A stretch of 64,000 bases of DNA from Stemphylium vesicarium (lineage: Eukaryota > Ascomycota > Dothideomycetes > Pleosporales > Pleosporaceae), in the NCBI GenBank assembly GCA_004380135.1, contig QXCR01000050.1, positions 1-64,000 of the forward strand. The letters are read 5' to 3'. Made by a program: the position numbers and the translations under genes. Shown here piece by piece: positions 23,395 through 34,949 of the stretch (the stretch's first letter is position 1; each line of letters begins with the position of its first letter). The notes below the pieces were generated by a model. That model searched no databases and was not told the origin of the DNA. It saw only the letters and a program-made list of their open reading frames with translations.

Positions 23395-26300
23395 AGTTGC
23401 TGTCGCAAAGCGAGTGTTCGGTACTGGATGCAGCAAAGGGGCACTGCTAACTTATGAATAGAGTTAATAGAGTTGGAATGGACCCAAGAGCATTGAGCCG
23501 AAACTGAGGTCGCGCCGTTGACGGTCAGACGTGCATGCAGCTCAACTAAAAATCCCTGGAGTCTGGCCGCTGGAACTGGCGGAACACCGAAGGCTTGGTA
23601 GAAGACCCCACAGAGTGTTGCAATCAATACGACACTTAAGGACTGCCCCGAGGATTGCAAGGAGGCGTTGGCCCAGGTAACGTGTTATAAATCTGCAAGG
23701 CGAGACCTGGCGACAGCAATGTGACCAAGGGTGGCGGCTGGGAAGTTATGTAGGATGTGCAGAGAGGGCTTCGCATCAGCCCATGACCCGTCCTTTCCAC
23801 TGTGCTGGAATCGTCCCCGAACTACTCGCAAGCGTCGCTAAGAAAGACTGTGCGGCCCGTTCGTCGCCAGCTGCGGAAAGTTTCAGGGCATTGCCTGCTG
23901 GAATCGAGTCCATTTTTTCGGCTGACCACGGCAAAGGACTTTTCATGGCTGGCAAAACCCCGGAGACCGCGATCACCAGCGAATCGTCCAGGGCTCAGGT
24001 TGTGCACGGGGAACAGTAGCACACGACGGCTGCATGCAAGCTTGCTGCAACCGAGCCCTTCGTCGCTGTCTGGTGTCTAGGGCCCAAGGGTCTGCTGCGG
24101 GATCGCGGCGGAGCTGTGCCCTCTTCAGGCATCGATCGGTCTGCCTCCCAGCGGGCACCAACTCCAAAGAAGACCTTTCGCCGCCTCTACCGCGCCCTCT
24201 GCCCGTACTTTGGGGCTCTTCATGTGCGAAGGTTTCGCGAAGCATCGTGAAGACGACATGGTGGCATCTTGAAGCCTCCCTCAGCAGACCCTCCACTGCC
24301 AAACCGTCTGGAGACTGGATGCTCCCCACACTGTGCGGCGCGACGCTGTTCGGCTAGATCCCACGAGCTTTATCCAGCAAATGGGCGGCCACACACGTCT
24401 GGTGCCCCTCTACAATTCCGCAATTTATATTGCCCTCATCTGCAGCGCTGCGACTCAGCGAATCCATGCACAATCACGTCGGTTGCGTCGCACATGCGCC
24501 TGCCAAGAGCCACTGTGCAGCACCCTTCAACAGTTGGTTAGTACGCTACGACCCGCAGCGCTTTGCTGGAATGTCCGCTTGCTGCGCTGGCACCCTCGAG
24601 TGCTCGTGTTATGGGCTGGAGAAGGGTCGAGATGACAATCGATGTCATAGGAGTTGAAGCAGGTATTGTACCACCGAGAATATCGCCGTCGGGTCGTGGC
24701 TTGGGTATGTATGCAGCGCTCCCCGTGAGCTGGTTCAGGGCTTCTTGGTGAACCGCCCAAGCCCGCATTGAGCCTGACAACGACGACATTGAACTGAACA
24801 TGTGGCGGTGATCAGCGGCTTCCACCAGCCCAATTCGTGAGTGGAGAAATTCATGGACTGCTTGGTGCTGTTCCGAAGACCTGGACCGGTGGATACCGGG
24901 CCCTCCTTGCCTACTCCGCGCCATGATTCGGCACCATCACAAGCTTCAATCTAGACAAAAAAGCAACAACGCTACCTCCTAGGTGGTTTCTGGTAGCTGG
25001 TACCTTCATAATAGGCTTTGGATGACCTCGATGCAGAGCATCTTTCTTCGTGCTTTTCACCACCCTGATGGGCTCCCGTCGGCACGCACCGGAAGCATGC
25101 CGCGCGACTTTCCATCGGCAACTCCCGTCGGCATCACTGCCCTTGGGCTTCGCGGCTACCTATCGATCCCAATACCCCAGCATTATGTACATCGGGCCTT
25201 CGCGACACCCGCTAAGCAGACGACTGTAACACATCGATACGACGTCGATTTCAGAACCTACCTTACTACTAACGGCTGATATTACATCATCCTGCGACGC
25301 TGAAGATGCGTTAGGTGAGGGTCCCGGACGGTTAATATCGACTGTAGCATCGTCTAGTGTACAGCCTGCGTTGATGTGTCTGGGCTGAAACCATGTAGAG
25401 CCTCAGGACGCGATACCGGACGCGACACATGCCAGTATCATGCGCAACGAGATTGCGAGGTGTGCCGCTTGTAGGCTATGAAGTAACGGCACGAACAATC
25501 CACGCAATGTAATTTTCAAATGCCAGCAGCGATCGTGGACTACGCAAACGGCTAGCATTACGTCTCTCTGAATCCAATACAAGTCGCCCGTTACAACGTG
25601 TGCACTGTGGTAACGCACGCTGGCCAGGCACACGATGCCGTGGCTCATGCCGAAAGGCGAGCCCGTTGGGCGGGAATATCAAACTGAGCACAAGCACCCT
25701 GCTCCGATCAAACACGGACCATTATGCCACGCCTCGAGTCATTACGACGCTCCACCTTGAGCCACCCCCTACACTCGCCAACGGTGTCGTGGCCGGTCCT
25801 TGAAGCCCAACGGTTTTTTAGGATGTGATATGTGATGATGACTTCGAGGATGCAGGTACATAAGATACCAACGCACGGTCCGAAATGTCCATAGGATGCT
25901 GAAACGCCAGCAAACGCCTCAGCGGATATGGCGGTCGTGGCTCCGCGGGGCACACCTCGTGACTCGGTGGCCAAGGCCAGAACATCAGAAGCTTTGGAGG
26001 GTTGTCTGCTCCCGATGCACAGCATAGCGCTCTGTCCTCATCCGCGCGCACACTCCACTGCGTGTTTTTGGCTCCACCCCTTCCCGGGTTCCGGGATATA
26101 TGATCTGGGTCTTAAGATTGCTTTGGGATGGCCATGATACGATGATCGTCTTTCATTTCCCCCGAAAGAGGTCTGGTGCGAGGCTGTTGGCCCAAAGGGT
26201 CACTTGTCCGCGATGTGGTTATTTTCGCAACGCAAATAAGGACAACACAGATATCACACTAGCGCGGAGGGCGGGTTGATGATAGTGGTCGCTCTGGTGC

Positions 26301-26528
26301 AGTTGCCTGCGTGGCCTTGCCTACGGGACTTGAAGCAATTCTCAGGGCTTCATTAACATCTCCCGTTTGCGAATGTGTCAATCAGAAGATGCGTGCTGTG
26401 GCAAATGAGTAACATGTTTAGGTCACAGCTCTTACTCAAACTCGTAGTCATCCCCAGGTGCCTGTAGAGTCGCATAATGGTACAGGAACGATATAAGTGT
26501 CGAGCATTTCGGCACTCTCGCCACTTTG
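23395..26528. other. Long gene-poor stretch
   Basis: About 3.1 kb without a gene I can defend beyond the weak frame at 24538-24924. Open frames on both strands are short, mutually overlapping and without family motifs. No long repeat, tRNA or terminal inverted repeat was seen by eye. It could hold old, degenerated coding or transposon sequence. Confidence 0.4.
24538..24924 (-). CDS. Possible hypothetical protein, 128 aa
   Basis: The frame goes from ATG at 24924 (MARSRQGGPG) to TAA. Composition is protein-like, with Ser/Ala-rich helical segments (SSMSSLSGSMRAWAV) and few rare residues. There is no recognised domain, signal or membrane helix. It is the best frame in this gene-poor stretch but is weakly supported; it may be a fragment of an older gene. 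Confidence 0.25.
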   Translation of the reverse strand: MARSRQGGPGIHRSRSSEQHQAVHEFLHSRIGLVEAADHRHMFSSMSSLSGSMRAWAVHQEALNQLTGSAAYIPKPRPDGDILGGTIPASTPMTSIVISTLLQPITRALEGASAASGHSSKALRVVAY

Positions 26529-27269
26529 ATGAACCAAAACTCTACCATGACGGAAATACCGGAAGATTACGATGCGATGGAGCGTACCAGAGCCTTCCTC
26601 TTGGCCCATGAACGATATAGCAAATCGGAGGCCTCTTCTCTATTGGATAAAGCAGGAGATGAGGTTAATAAGACCCTCATTGCCCCTCTGACAGTCCTAA
26701 TTACACCAAAGTCCCCAGAGCATGCGCAGAGACTTGCGACTACTCGACACGGTTGCTTGAAGCGCTTGCTAGCAATGCACTCAACTCCCGAAGAGAGCGA
26801 AAAAGAGGTAGAGAACGAATGGCTTAGACAACTATGGGAAGAGCAACACAGGAATGACAAGGTCAAACCAAGAGAAAGGCCACAGTACCCACCGTCGCTG
26901 AAGCCGGCACTATACACACCAAAAGGCTGTAGAAAGGTCTTGGACCCGATCATTGCTGCTATTGAATGCACATCAAGCTACATCGAGGAAGGTCTTTCTA
27001 CTATCGATGCACGCCTAGACACTATCAGTCAATCTCTACGTCACGATGAGACCTCTCCTCCACAGCGGCGAAAAGACCTTTACAGACTGCACGACAGTAT
27101 ACGAGGCGCATTCTGCAATGTGCATCTAGGGAAAAAGATTCCGTCAAGGGAGCAAGGCTTGAGTGGGTGTTTGAACACGGCATCAGCTATGTTGTTGGGG
27201 ATATCAGGTATCATGGGTGGAACAAGGGGGTTTACACGAAGAGATTGTTGGATGCGTGAAGAAGGATGA
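26529..27269 (+). CDS. Hypothetical protein, 246 aa, C-terminal frame uncertain
   Basis: The frame starts at ATG 26529 (MNQNSTMTEIPEDYD) and is mostly helical and charged, with no membrane segment. I do not recognise the family. The last 35 residues in this frame (from LSGCLNTAS) look less protein-like than the alternative frame two bases on. That frame reads LEWVFEHGISYVVGDIRYHG and ends at a TGA at about 27257. A frameshift or an unseen intron near 27100-27160 may therefore exist. Confidence 0.5.
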   Translation: MNQNSTMTEIPEDYDAMERTRAFLLAHERYSKSEASSLLDKAGDEVNKTLIAPLTVLITPKSPEHAQRLATTRHGCLKRLLAMHSTPEESEKEVENEWLRQLWEEQHRNDKVKPRERPQYPPSLKPALYTPKGCRKVLDPIIAAIECTSSYIEEGLSTIDARLDTISQSLRHDETSPPQRRKDLYRLHDSIRGAFCNVHLGKKIPSREQGLSGCLNTASAMLLGISGIMGGTRGFTRRDCWMREEG

Positions 27270-30200
27270 AGGTGGATTAGTGTGCGCTTTATGGTCTTTA
27301 CCCGGTGTTTTTGGCAATGAGGGAGGCGGATGGTTGTGCGGTTAAGACGCGGAAAGGTGGGAAGTATGAGTGGTGGGTTGGGTTGTACTGATCATGGGTG
27401 GTTCGGTCAACCGCTCCAGAGCACATGGCTTTTCAGTGCCGCGCTTTTTGAAGTGCAAGGTGCAAAAGAATTAGACTTAAAGGCGACAAGCGCCCGACTC
27501 GCTGGATACGCGATCATTTATGGCACAACGAAAATCCAAAACGTCCGCATGATAGAATTCTTTGGGAAGATTTGAAAGAAGCGCGCGCCCGTTCACATGT
27601 GCTTATATGGTGCTGTTTTCGGCACGTCGATAGACTGGTAAAATGGTGTGGGACAATGTGAGAAGTCCGCGGTTTATATACCCAGTATTCCATAGATTTG
27701 GCGGTACAAGCAAAACCACAAGACGCGGGCCACATGACGCTTCCTCTTTATTCATTTTAATAAGGCTTTTGCAACGGCGGTAATTTCACACCATGATATG
27801 CTCCGGATACCCTTTTCAGCTACCTTATCTCGCTCTTTTCGGAACCATGTAGCTGTCAGGCTACAAATTGATGTGGCCGGCAGTCCCCGTCCTAATCTCA
27901 TGATCCTTTCTTTTTGTTTTTTTCGTCATCTCGTCTCGACACCTACCTTTTCTTCTGATGCCCAATTGGATGCAGGGGAGATAGAGCGGAGACACCTTCT
28001 CTATCTATTGTGATTCTTAAGAGAACAGGAACATGGCAGGCGAGACAGTCTTGTTAAATCAATAAAGAATCTTTTGTCAGTGAGATAAGGAAGGGAGGAG
28101 AGAAGGCGAGGCGAGGGTTATATACATGGAATACATGAAGACAAGTGCTTTAAGGGTGGGAAAATGGTGATGTGTATGCGCATAGCAGGATCTAGACATT
28201 ACATTTTTGTTTCGACTTTTGAATACATCGCCACATCGGGGGATACCTTTCTCATGAGGGAAGAAGTGTTGGATCCTATCTCATGTTTGGCAGGCCAACT
28301 GTCTTACGACTGAGCGATTTTAGGAAGTGCTGTAAAGGAATGTTTTAATGTCCGCGCAATTGTTTAAAGGATTTGAATAAGGGAAGAACGCAGAGGTGGC
28401 GACATTGTCAGTCGGAGCTCCGGTGAGGAGCCGGGAAGTTTCCAGTCTGTACAGCTGATTGCTGTTTGCCCCATGGTTCCATCCTATCTTTGTTCTATCT
28501 GCCTTTGTCCATCTATTTGCTCTTAATCGGCAAGCCTCATATAGGCTGCCGCTCGCGATAGATAGACCAATCGACATGATTCATCCCAAGCGATTCCGCT
28601 TGACAGACATCTGGCCTTCATGTTTGTATTTTCGGAAAAAGAAGCAAACTCCATGCTTAGTCACGTACTTCTTTTCGGTAGTTGAGAAGAGAAGTGTGAC
28701 ATCGAAGCGATAGTTGAAGGGGAAAAGAGAGTGAGGTTTATTTACATGCCGGTAGCGTGCCTAGCGTAGAAACACGTGAGATGCGCGAGAAGCGCAGGAA
28801 ACCGGTCATACATTTTGACTGATGGGTTTTAAGTACAAGCATGACTTGATAGGAACTGTTATTTTTTGACCCTCGTGTTGTTGGAGTGTCGGGAAGCAGT
28901 CTCACATGAGACATCTGTTTTGACAACGACGAACTTTCGACGCGAGGGGAGTCTAAATAGAGAAGGAAACGATAGAAAGGAGCGATGGAATCATCGAAAT
29001 GGTATTGAAGCACTCCGCGCTCTATGCACACTTCATTGCTTGAATTTCAGCTTTTTTTCGTGATTGTTCTTTTAGGGGGAAAGTATTGCGGTGTGGGATG
29101 TAGCAAATCAAGCTGCAACTGCGCGAAGCAGTAATCAGAGTATGAAGTGTATTGTGTTCTGTCTTATTGTGATGTAGTGACCACCTCATATATGGCTACA
29201 ATCAGGGTCTAATATCATAACGTATCTCTGATGCTGGTCATGGTAGAAGGTGCTCATGGAGGCGAGGGAGGAACACCAGGTCAACACGTAGTTCACGTGA
29301 CGTTCTCACCTTATAAACCGTAACAAAAGAAGACCTTAAGGAAGCCCTCCTCGCTTTTGATTTTCAGCAGTGAGGAGTAAGTATGAGGTTGTGAGTATGC
29401 AGCGAGAGGAGGGGTTTATATATACGCCTCTACGCCACGCTATGTCACACCTGACATAAGAAAGAAAACATGTGATTCTCCGGATGGACTTTTACACAGC
29501 CAACTAGAGAGCCGCTGCGCGAGAAGATATTGGTAAATCGTAACGAAGCGACAACAGCGAAGAACGCGGCAAAACCTCAAGTGATTAAGTTCTGTGTACA
29601 CTAGAGACGAAAACATGGATCTTTTCTGTCCTTTTGTTTTGGTAATTTCACAGCCCTCTCCGTATTGTCGGGTAGAGAAGAAGAAGCTTGGAGTAGAGAA
29701 TTTTACATATCGCTAACGCGACGCCAGGGTAGCATCAAGTTGTTATCGTGAGTCGGATCAATATATCCTCACCAACAAGCAATTCCTTTCACATTGTCCC
29801 TGCTTAATCGTATTTCGTCGCATACCGCTTCCCATCCTAATAATCACTACAGTCTATACATCCAATGCACAGAAGATATTCCCAAATTCTAGTAGAAAGC
29901 TCCGCCTCCGCCACGCTAACACATGCTAATGTTGACTTCATCTTTTGAACTTGGAAAAAACATTCTTCACCATGTTCGTAAATTTTACCACACCACAAAG
30001 CCGCAGCGTTCTAGCGAAGAAGGGGAATGGAAGGTAGGAGAAAAGCTATTCATACACCCACCCGACTTTCTACCTACATCGTAAGTATACCATACAATTT
30101 AGAAGAGCTGATGTACTGATTTTGGAAGAAGGGGAGGAGGCAGAAACATGAAAACAGGTCTGGCCAATTTAGGCAACACAAGTCTTTCCGCGTGGTATTT

Positions 30201-31157
30201 TCGAAAACACACTTGCCGCGCAGGACATGGCGTCCTCCGGTAGCGAGGACGCAGACATGGTTGGTTGGTAAACCATTTTTGATTTCGACCCGCGCGAAAG
30301 GGGCAGCCATGTGATCCCCGTGGTATCTTTTAGAAAAGCGGGAAGAAACAGCCGTGACTCGCCTGTCAGTCCATTTTAGAAAGATGAGAAGGGACAGGCA
30401 TCATTCGGTGCCATTTTCGATTCGAGGCGCGACAAGCGACAGGCCCCTTCGGGTGTTTTAGAAAAGAAGCACGGACGCAGTCATCATTGGTCATCGTTTG
30501 CTTTTTTAGACACAACAAGCCGCAACCAACATCCGCCCCAATAGGCGTTTTAACAAAGAAGACACGCGACAGCCATGTCATTCATTTCTACATATTTTTA
30601 AGATGCAGGAAAGAGGCAGACATAACCAGTATTTGTTGGTGTTTTAGGAAAGAGGAGAGGAAAGACATCAATTTGCCATTCGATGATTTTGTTCACTTTA
30701 GAAGAGTGGTGGTGGATGGAGAAAAAGAGGAAAGAAGGAGGAAGAGGGGTTTATATGCCTGCTGCTGCACGTGCGCGAGCGCATCCAAGACGGTGTGTTG
30801 AGCTGTGAGGGGAGAGTTGGCGCGTACGAGGGTCCTAGAAAATCTGGGAAAGGGAGAAGAGTGTGTAATGGAAATGGTTGGGCGGCCACGTGTATACGGC
30901 ATGCTCATCCGTTCGTGTTTCGGGGGTGGAAGAGAACGTCTAAAGACGCGAAAGGGAGAAGTCATGACAAGGCATGTGTAGACTGAGTTGGAGATGGAGA
31001 GGATGACATGAAGTACAGATACTAAAAATGCCTTTCGAAATGATAAAATGCAACGCTAAACAACATTGAACCGTCCGAATAACGCCCATCCTCCATCCAC
31101 CAGCACACATGCCACAAACCCCTTCTCTCGCCTGCCTCTCCAACCCAAATTTACAAT
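27270..31157. other. Long gene-free stretch with minisatellite-like structure
   Basis: About 3.9 kb with no supportable gene. The sequence is purine-rich on the plus strand (GAAGAAGG, GGAGGAGA). It contains the degenerate repeat array listed separately, and several scattered copies of a GGGTTTATATA-like motif (about 27670, 28114, 28733, 29411, 30744). A long non-coding transcript or a decayed element is possible; neither is shown. Confidence 0.5.
30098..30700. repeat. Degenerate tandem repeat, unit about 46 bases
   Basis: Copies start with a TTTTAGAAAAG-like half and carry an ACAGCCAT-like half about 20 bases later. T-run starts fall at about 30276, 30328, 30374, 30414, 30456, 30504, 30548, 30595, 30642 and 30687, that is every 40-52 bases. 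Weaker copies extend left to about 30098. Unit sequences have diverged strongly, so standard repeat masking could miss the array. Confidence 0.65.
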
Positions 31158-33991
31158 CTACAACCTACTCTCCCACCCCCTCGCGCCCTCACCCTCCCAC
31201 CTCTCAGGCCAAACCCTGCCAAGAGCCTCCCAAATATGACCCACAAACTCAATCTTGAGGCCTTGGATGACTTCATCAGGCAACTCGCGCGCATCCTTCC
31301 TGTTACCCTCCGGTAGCAGCACACGCTCGACGCCCGCCCTCAGCGCACCGATGAGCTTCTCCTTGATACCACCAACAGGCAGTACGCGTCCGCGAAGCGA
31401 AATCTCGCCCGTCATGGCCAGCGTAGGCGGAACAGGTTGGTTCGAAAACAGAGAAATGAGACCGATAGTGTGAGCCAGACCTGCACTCGGGCCATCCTTT
31501 GGAATAGCGCCCGACGGGCAGTGGACGTGGATACTCCTACTCTTCATGATATCCTCGTCATGCGTGGTGCTAAGGCCGAGATCAAACGCATGAGCCTTGA
31601 CCCATGTCAGTGCCACTTCCACGCTTTCCTTCAGCACGTCGCCCAATTTGCCCGTGAGCTGCACGCGGCCTTGGCCTGGCATGTCTGCGATTTCGATGAA
31701 GAGGATGGAGCCCTGGCCGCCGGTGGAGTAAGCGACAAGACCGGTTATCACACCAGGGCGGGAGGATTGCTCGGTGAGTTCCTCGGCGAACTTCTCGATG
31801 CCGAGGGTGGTGTCGAGGTCTTCTAGGGTTACGACGGGGGAGTAGGCCGCGAGAGTGTTTGTGTCTTTGGCTGTGGCGTATTCGACGGCTTTGGAGCGGC
31901 AGACGGAACCGATTTCTCGCTCGAGGTTTCGCACGCCAGATTCGCGCGTGTATGAGGTTATGATCTTGTCGAGCACGTCGGTGGGGATGTTGAGATTCTC
32001 GAGGTGCAGACCGTTGGAGGTAATCTGCTTGGGGATCAGATGCCTTGTCGCAATGTGGCGCTTCTCAAGCGTGGTGTAGCCGGAGAGCTGGATGGTCTCC
32101 ATGCGATCGAGAAGTGGAGGTGGGATTGTGTCGAGTGAGTTTGCGGTCGCGATGAAGAGGACCTTTGAAAGGTCGATAGGGATGTTGACGTAGTGGTCTG
32201 TGAAGGTGTGGTTTTGCTCCGGGTCAAGCACTTCAAGCATGGCGGCACCTGGATCACCGTTGTGGTTTGACATGCCCAGCTTGTCGATCTCATCGAGCAG
32301 GAAAACAGGGTTCGCAACACCAACCTTCTTCAGTCCGTTGACGATGAGACCAGGCATGGCTGCGACATATGTCCTACGGTGACCACGAATCTCAGCCTCG
32401 TCACGAACACCACCAAGGGAGATGCGGTGAAACTTGCGACCAAGTGCAGTAGCAACTGACTTGGCCAGCGACGTCTTTCCTGTGCCGGGAGGACCGACAA
32501 GAAGCATGATGGGCGACTTATCAACCATGCGCTTCTTCTCCAGTAGCCGCGTCTCCTTCTCTGACGGCTCTTTGGCGGCCTTCTCTTCAGGCTCTTGCTC
32601 TTTTGCGTCGCCGTCACCTTCGGCGCCTGGAGTCTCGGCCAAGGCACGGATTTGATCGTCAAGAGACCTGTTCGCCTGCTCCTTGAGCTTGAGCACTGCA
32701 AGGTACTCAAGCAGCCTCTTCTTGATCTTATCCAGACCGTAGTGGTCATCGTCCAGCTGCTTCTTCGCCCTCACCAGTGTGTTCGCATCCAGCTGATCGG
32801 CGGTCGTCTTCGTCCATGGAATCTCGGCAAGGTTTTCGAGATAGTTTCTGCACACCTGGTATTCAGCCTGTGCTGGGTTCATCTTCTGCAGTCTTGAGAG
32901 CTCTCGCTGTGCGACCTTGTTCGCATCAGGCGACAGCTTCGCGTCTTCGAGCCTCTTCTTCAGCTCGTCAATCTCGTTGGGCTCGTCTTCCCCAGCCTGT
33001 TGTTGGCCACCACCCGGGAAGCCGGCGGGGAAGCCAGGAGGCAGGCCGCTCATCTTGCCCCGTCTCTTTAGCGCTTCTTGTTGTAGCTGTCGCAGCGTGT
33101 CCATGTCTAGCGACCCACCCTGTGTCTGTGTAGTTGTGACTGTCATCCTCGTGTTGCCTTGGATGTTACTGATTTGCCGTTGCAGAATCTCAATGACCCT
33201 GTCGATCCTTTCCTTGATATCTACAGCGGCTAATACTCGCAGTGTCTCCTCATGTGTGCTGTCTACCACATTCGCCATGAAGTCGGCGAGGGAGCCCGCA
33301 TCCGACAAGTCCTTTCGTGTAATGAACATTTCGAGTCTTCGCGCGACAATAGGCGAGAGTGTGACTTGCGGCGTGCGCGGTAGAATGGCGGACAGACGGA
33401 CGAGGGCGAGCAGCTCGCGCGATAGCTGCTTGAGGAGGTTGAACTGGTTCAGGAGGTCTGCGCTTGCAATGTCGACTGTAGCTGTTAGTCTGAAGTCTCT
33501 CTAGATTAGAAGAGGTACATACCGTATTCCTCGACAGGGGCCAATTCCCCCTCAAAGTACGGCCTTTCTTGCACGATATCTACAACCTGCACCCTCTCGA
33601 TTCCCTCAACTACCAGGCTCAACTCGCCCTGCTTGCGTCCCTGCACACCCGTGACCTTGGCCACGCAGGCATATCCGTAGATGTCCTTTCTCGTCGCCTG
33701 CATGGGGTCGCTGGTGTACACCGTCTTCTCCCCCTGATGTGCATCCTCAATCAAGAGATTGCCATCAGGGCCTAGAGTGTTCGAGTTCAGGGGCACACAG
33801 GCCACGGAGATGGCAGCATCGGGCTTCGCCGTGGGGCTGACGCTGTATATCTTTGCGAGAATGGCGGCGACATCGGAGCGATTGGCGATGGGGATCTTGA
33901 GCGTTGTGCCGGGGAGGACGGCGAGCGGCGGCGCGAGGGGGATGAGCGGGAGCACCTTTGTGCTTGTTTTGGAGGGACCTTTTCCCATCAT
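31158..33991 (-). CDS. pln: Peroxisomal Lon protease (LonP2/Pln)
   Basis: This is an ATP-dependent serine protease that degrades damaged proteins in the peroxisome matrix. Exons run 33991..33523 and 33475..31158, joined over a 47-base intron (GTATGT...CTACAG), giving 928 residues. The order is an N-terminal substrate-binding domain, a Gly/Pro/Gln linker (PPGFPAGFPGGG), a coiled coil, the AAA+ module and the protease domain. The AAA+ module has Walker A GPPGTGKT at about residue 484 and Walker B FLLDEIDK. The protease domain has catalytic Ser in DGPSAG at about 820 and Lys in GGIKEK at about 861. The C-terminus is WESRL, so SRL forms a type 1 peroxisomal targeting signal. There is no mitochondrial leader, which separates it from Pim1. 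Both active-site residues and nucleotide motifs are intact. Confidence 0.93.
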
Positions 33992-34694
33992 GAGGTGCTA
34001 ACAATGGGGATGCTTGCAGTGTGGTTTGTGTAGTAGTGAGCGAGGCGCAATGTCGCGTGGTGACGTGCGGAGCCGCCGCTGGGACCAGTGGCGGAAGGTT
34101 GCGGACTCCCGAGCGTTGAACAGGGAGGACCGCGTGAAGGGGATGTGCGTTACGGGAGGGCAGAGGGGGGGGGAAGGCTGAACGTCGCAATGTTACTATC
34201 AGTGATGTGAGAAAAGCAATTCTCGTCACAATCTCATCGCACGGCGACAAGGTCCTTAATTACGCGGCCGTGATAGCTTCCAGAAGATGCGGTCTCTCGT
34301 CACGTCGCGGCATCATCACGGGCCCAGACCGAGGTTAAACTTGCCGACCGCGAATCACGTCGAGCGCGTCGCCATCGCCCATCAGATAAGATCACCTCCG
34401 CACTTCTCCCGCAGTCGGACCCATCTGTCGCTGATAGCCATGATGGTATCCAACTGATGCCATATCGCGTCCGATGTTCGCTTGCAGATCCTCTCATCGC
34501 CTGGCGTGTCGCTGCATGTTGGTCACGGACCGGCAATCCAAATGGGGAGAAACAGTACGACGTTGGACATGTCGCAAAACAGCTGTCTACATCTGAACAG
34601 CCTCTGTACTTGTCGAGATGACATTTAGACCACGCGGAAATGGCATTTGAAATACTGATTAGTATCTATGCCCCTCCTCCAACTCTGCCAGGAG
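33992..34694. other. Upstream region of the Lon gene
   Basis: No gene was seen. The 250 bases before the ATG are presumed promoter and leader of the minus-strand Lon gene. Confidence 0.35.
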
Positions 34695-34949
34695 CTAAGA
34701 CGATCCACATGCAACAACGGCATCCTCTTTAAAACACATCTCTCTCCCAAGCAGCCTCCCCGCATCCGTGATCCGCATGCCGTCTCTCATCGGAACTATT
34801 TCTGATGCGACAACGTGAGGATTCGTCAGCGCGCAGCTGACCTTGGTGCCAATCGTGTCTTCAAGTTCAACCGCTGGACCAACAGTTCTAGAATTCGCAG
34901 GGTCACAGTTACCAACACTTAACCCCATCTTCTTGATGTCGAAGCCCAT
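34695..34949 (-). pseudogene. Possible fragment of a trypsin-like peptidase-fold protein
   Basis: A short frame from ATG at 34949 reads MGFDIKKMGLSVGNC, then TVGPAVELEDTIGTKVSCAL and TNPHVVA. The spacing of a GxxVxL strand followed by a hydrophobic strand and HVV recalls the catalytic-His region of fungal trypsin-like peptidase-fold proteins. In the same frame a few residues before the ATG also fit (PHNDIIG), but a stop lies shortly upstream. Downstream sequence for the rest of such a domain is missing. This is a weak call based on pattern only. Confidence 0.3.

Noticed and set aside
24000..26100. Several 60-100 codon frames on both strands
   Set aside because: They overlap each other, mostly begin at non-ATG codons and carry no recognisable domain.
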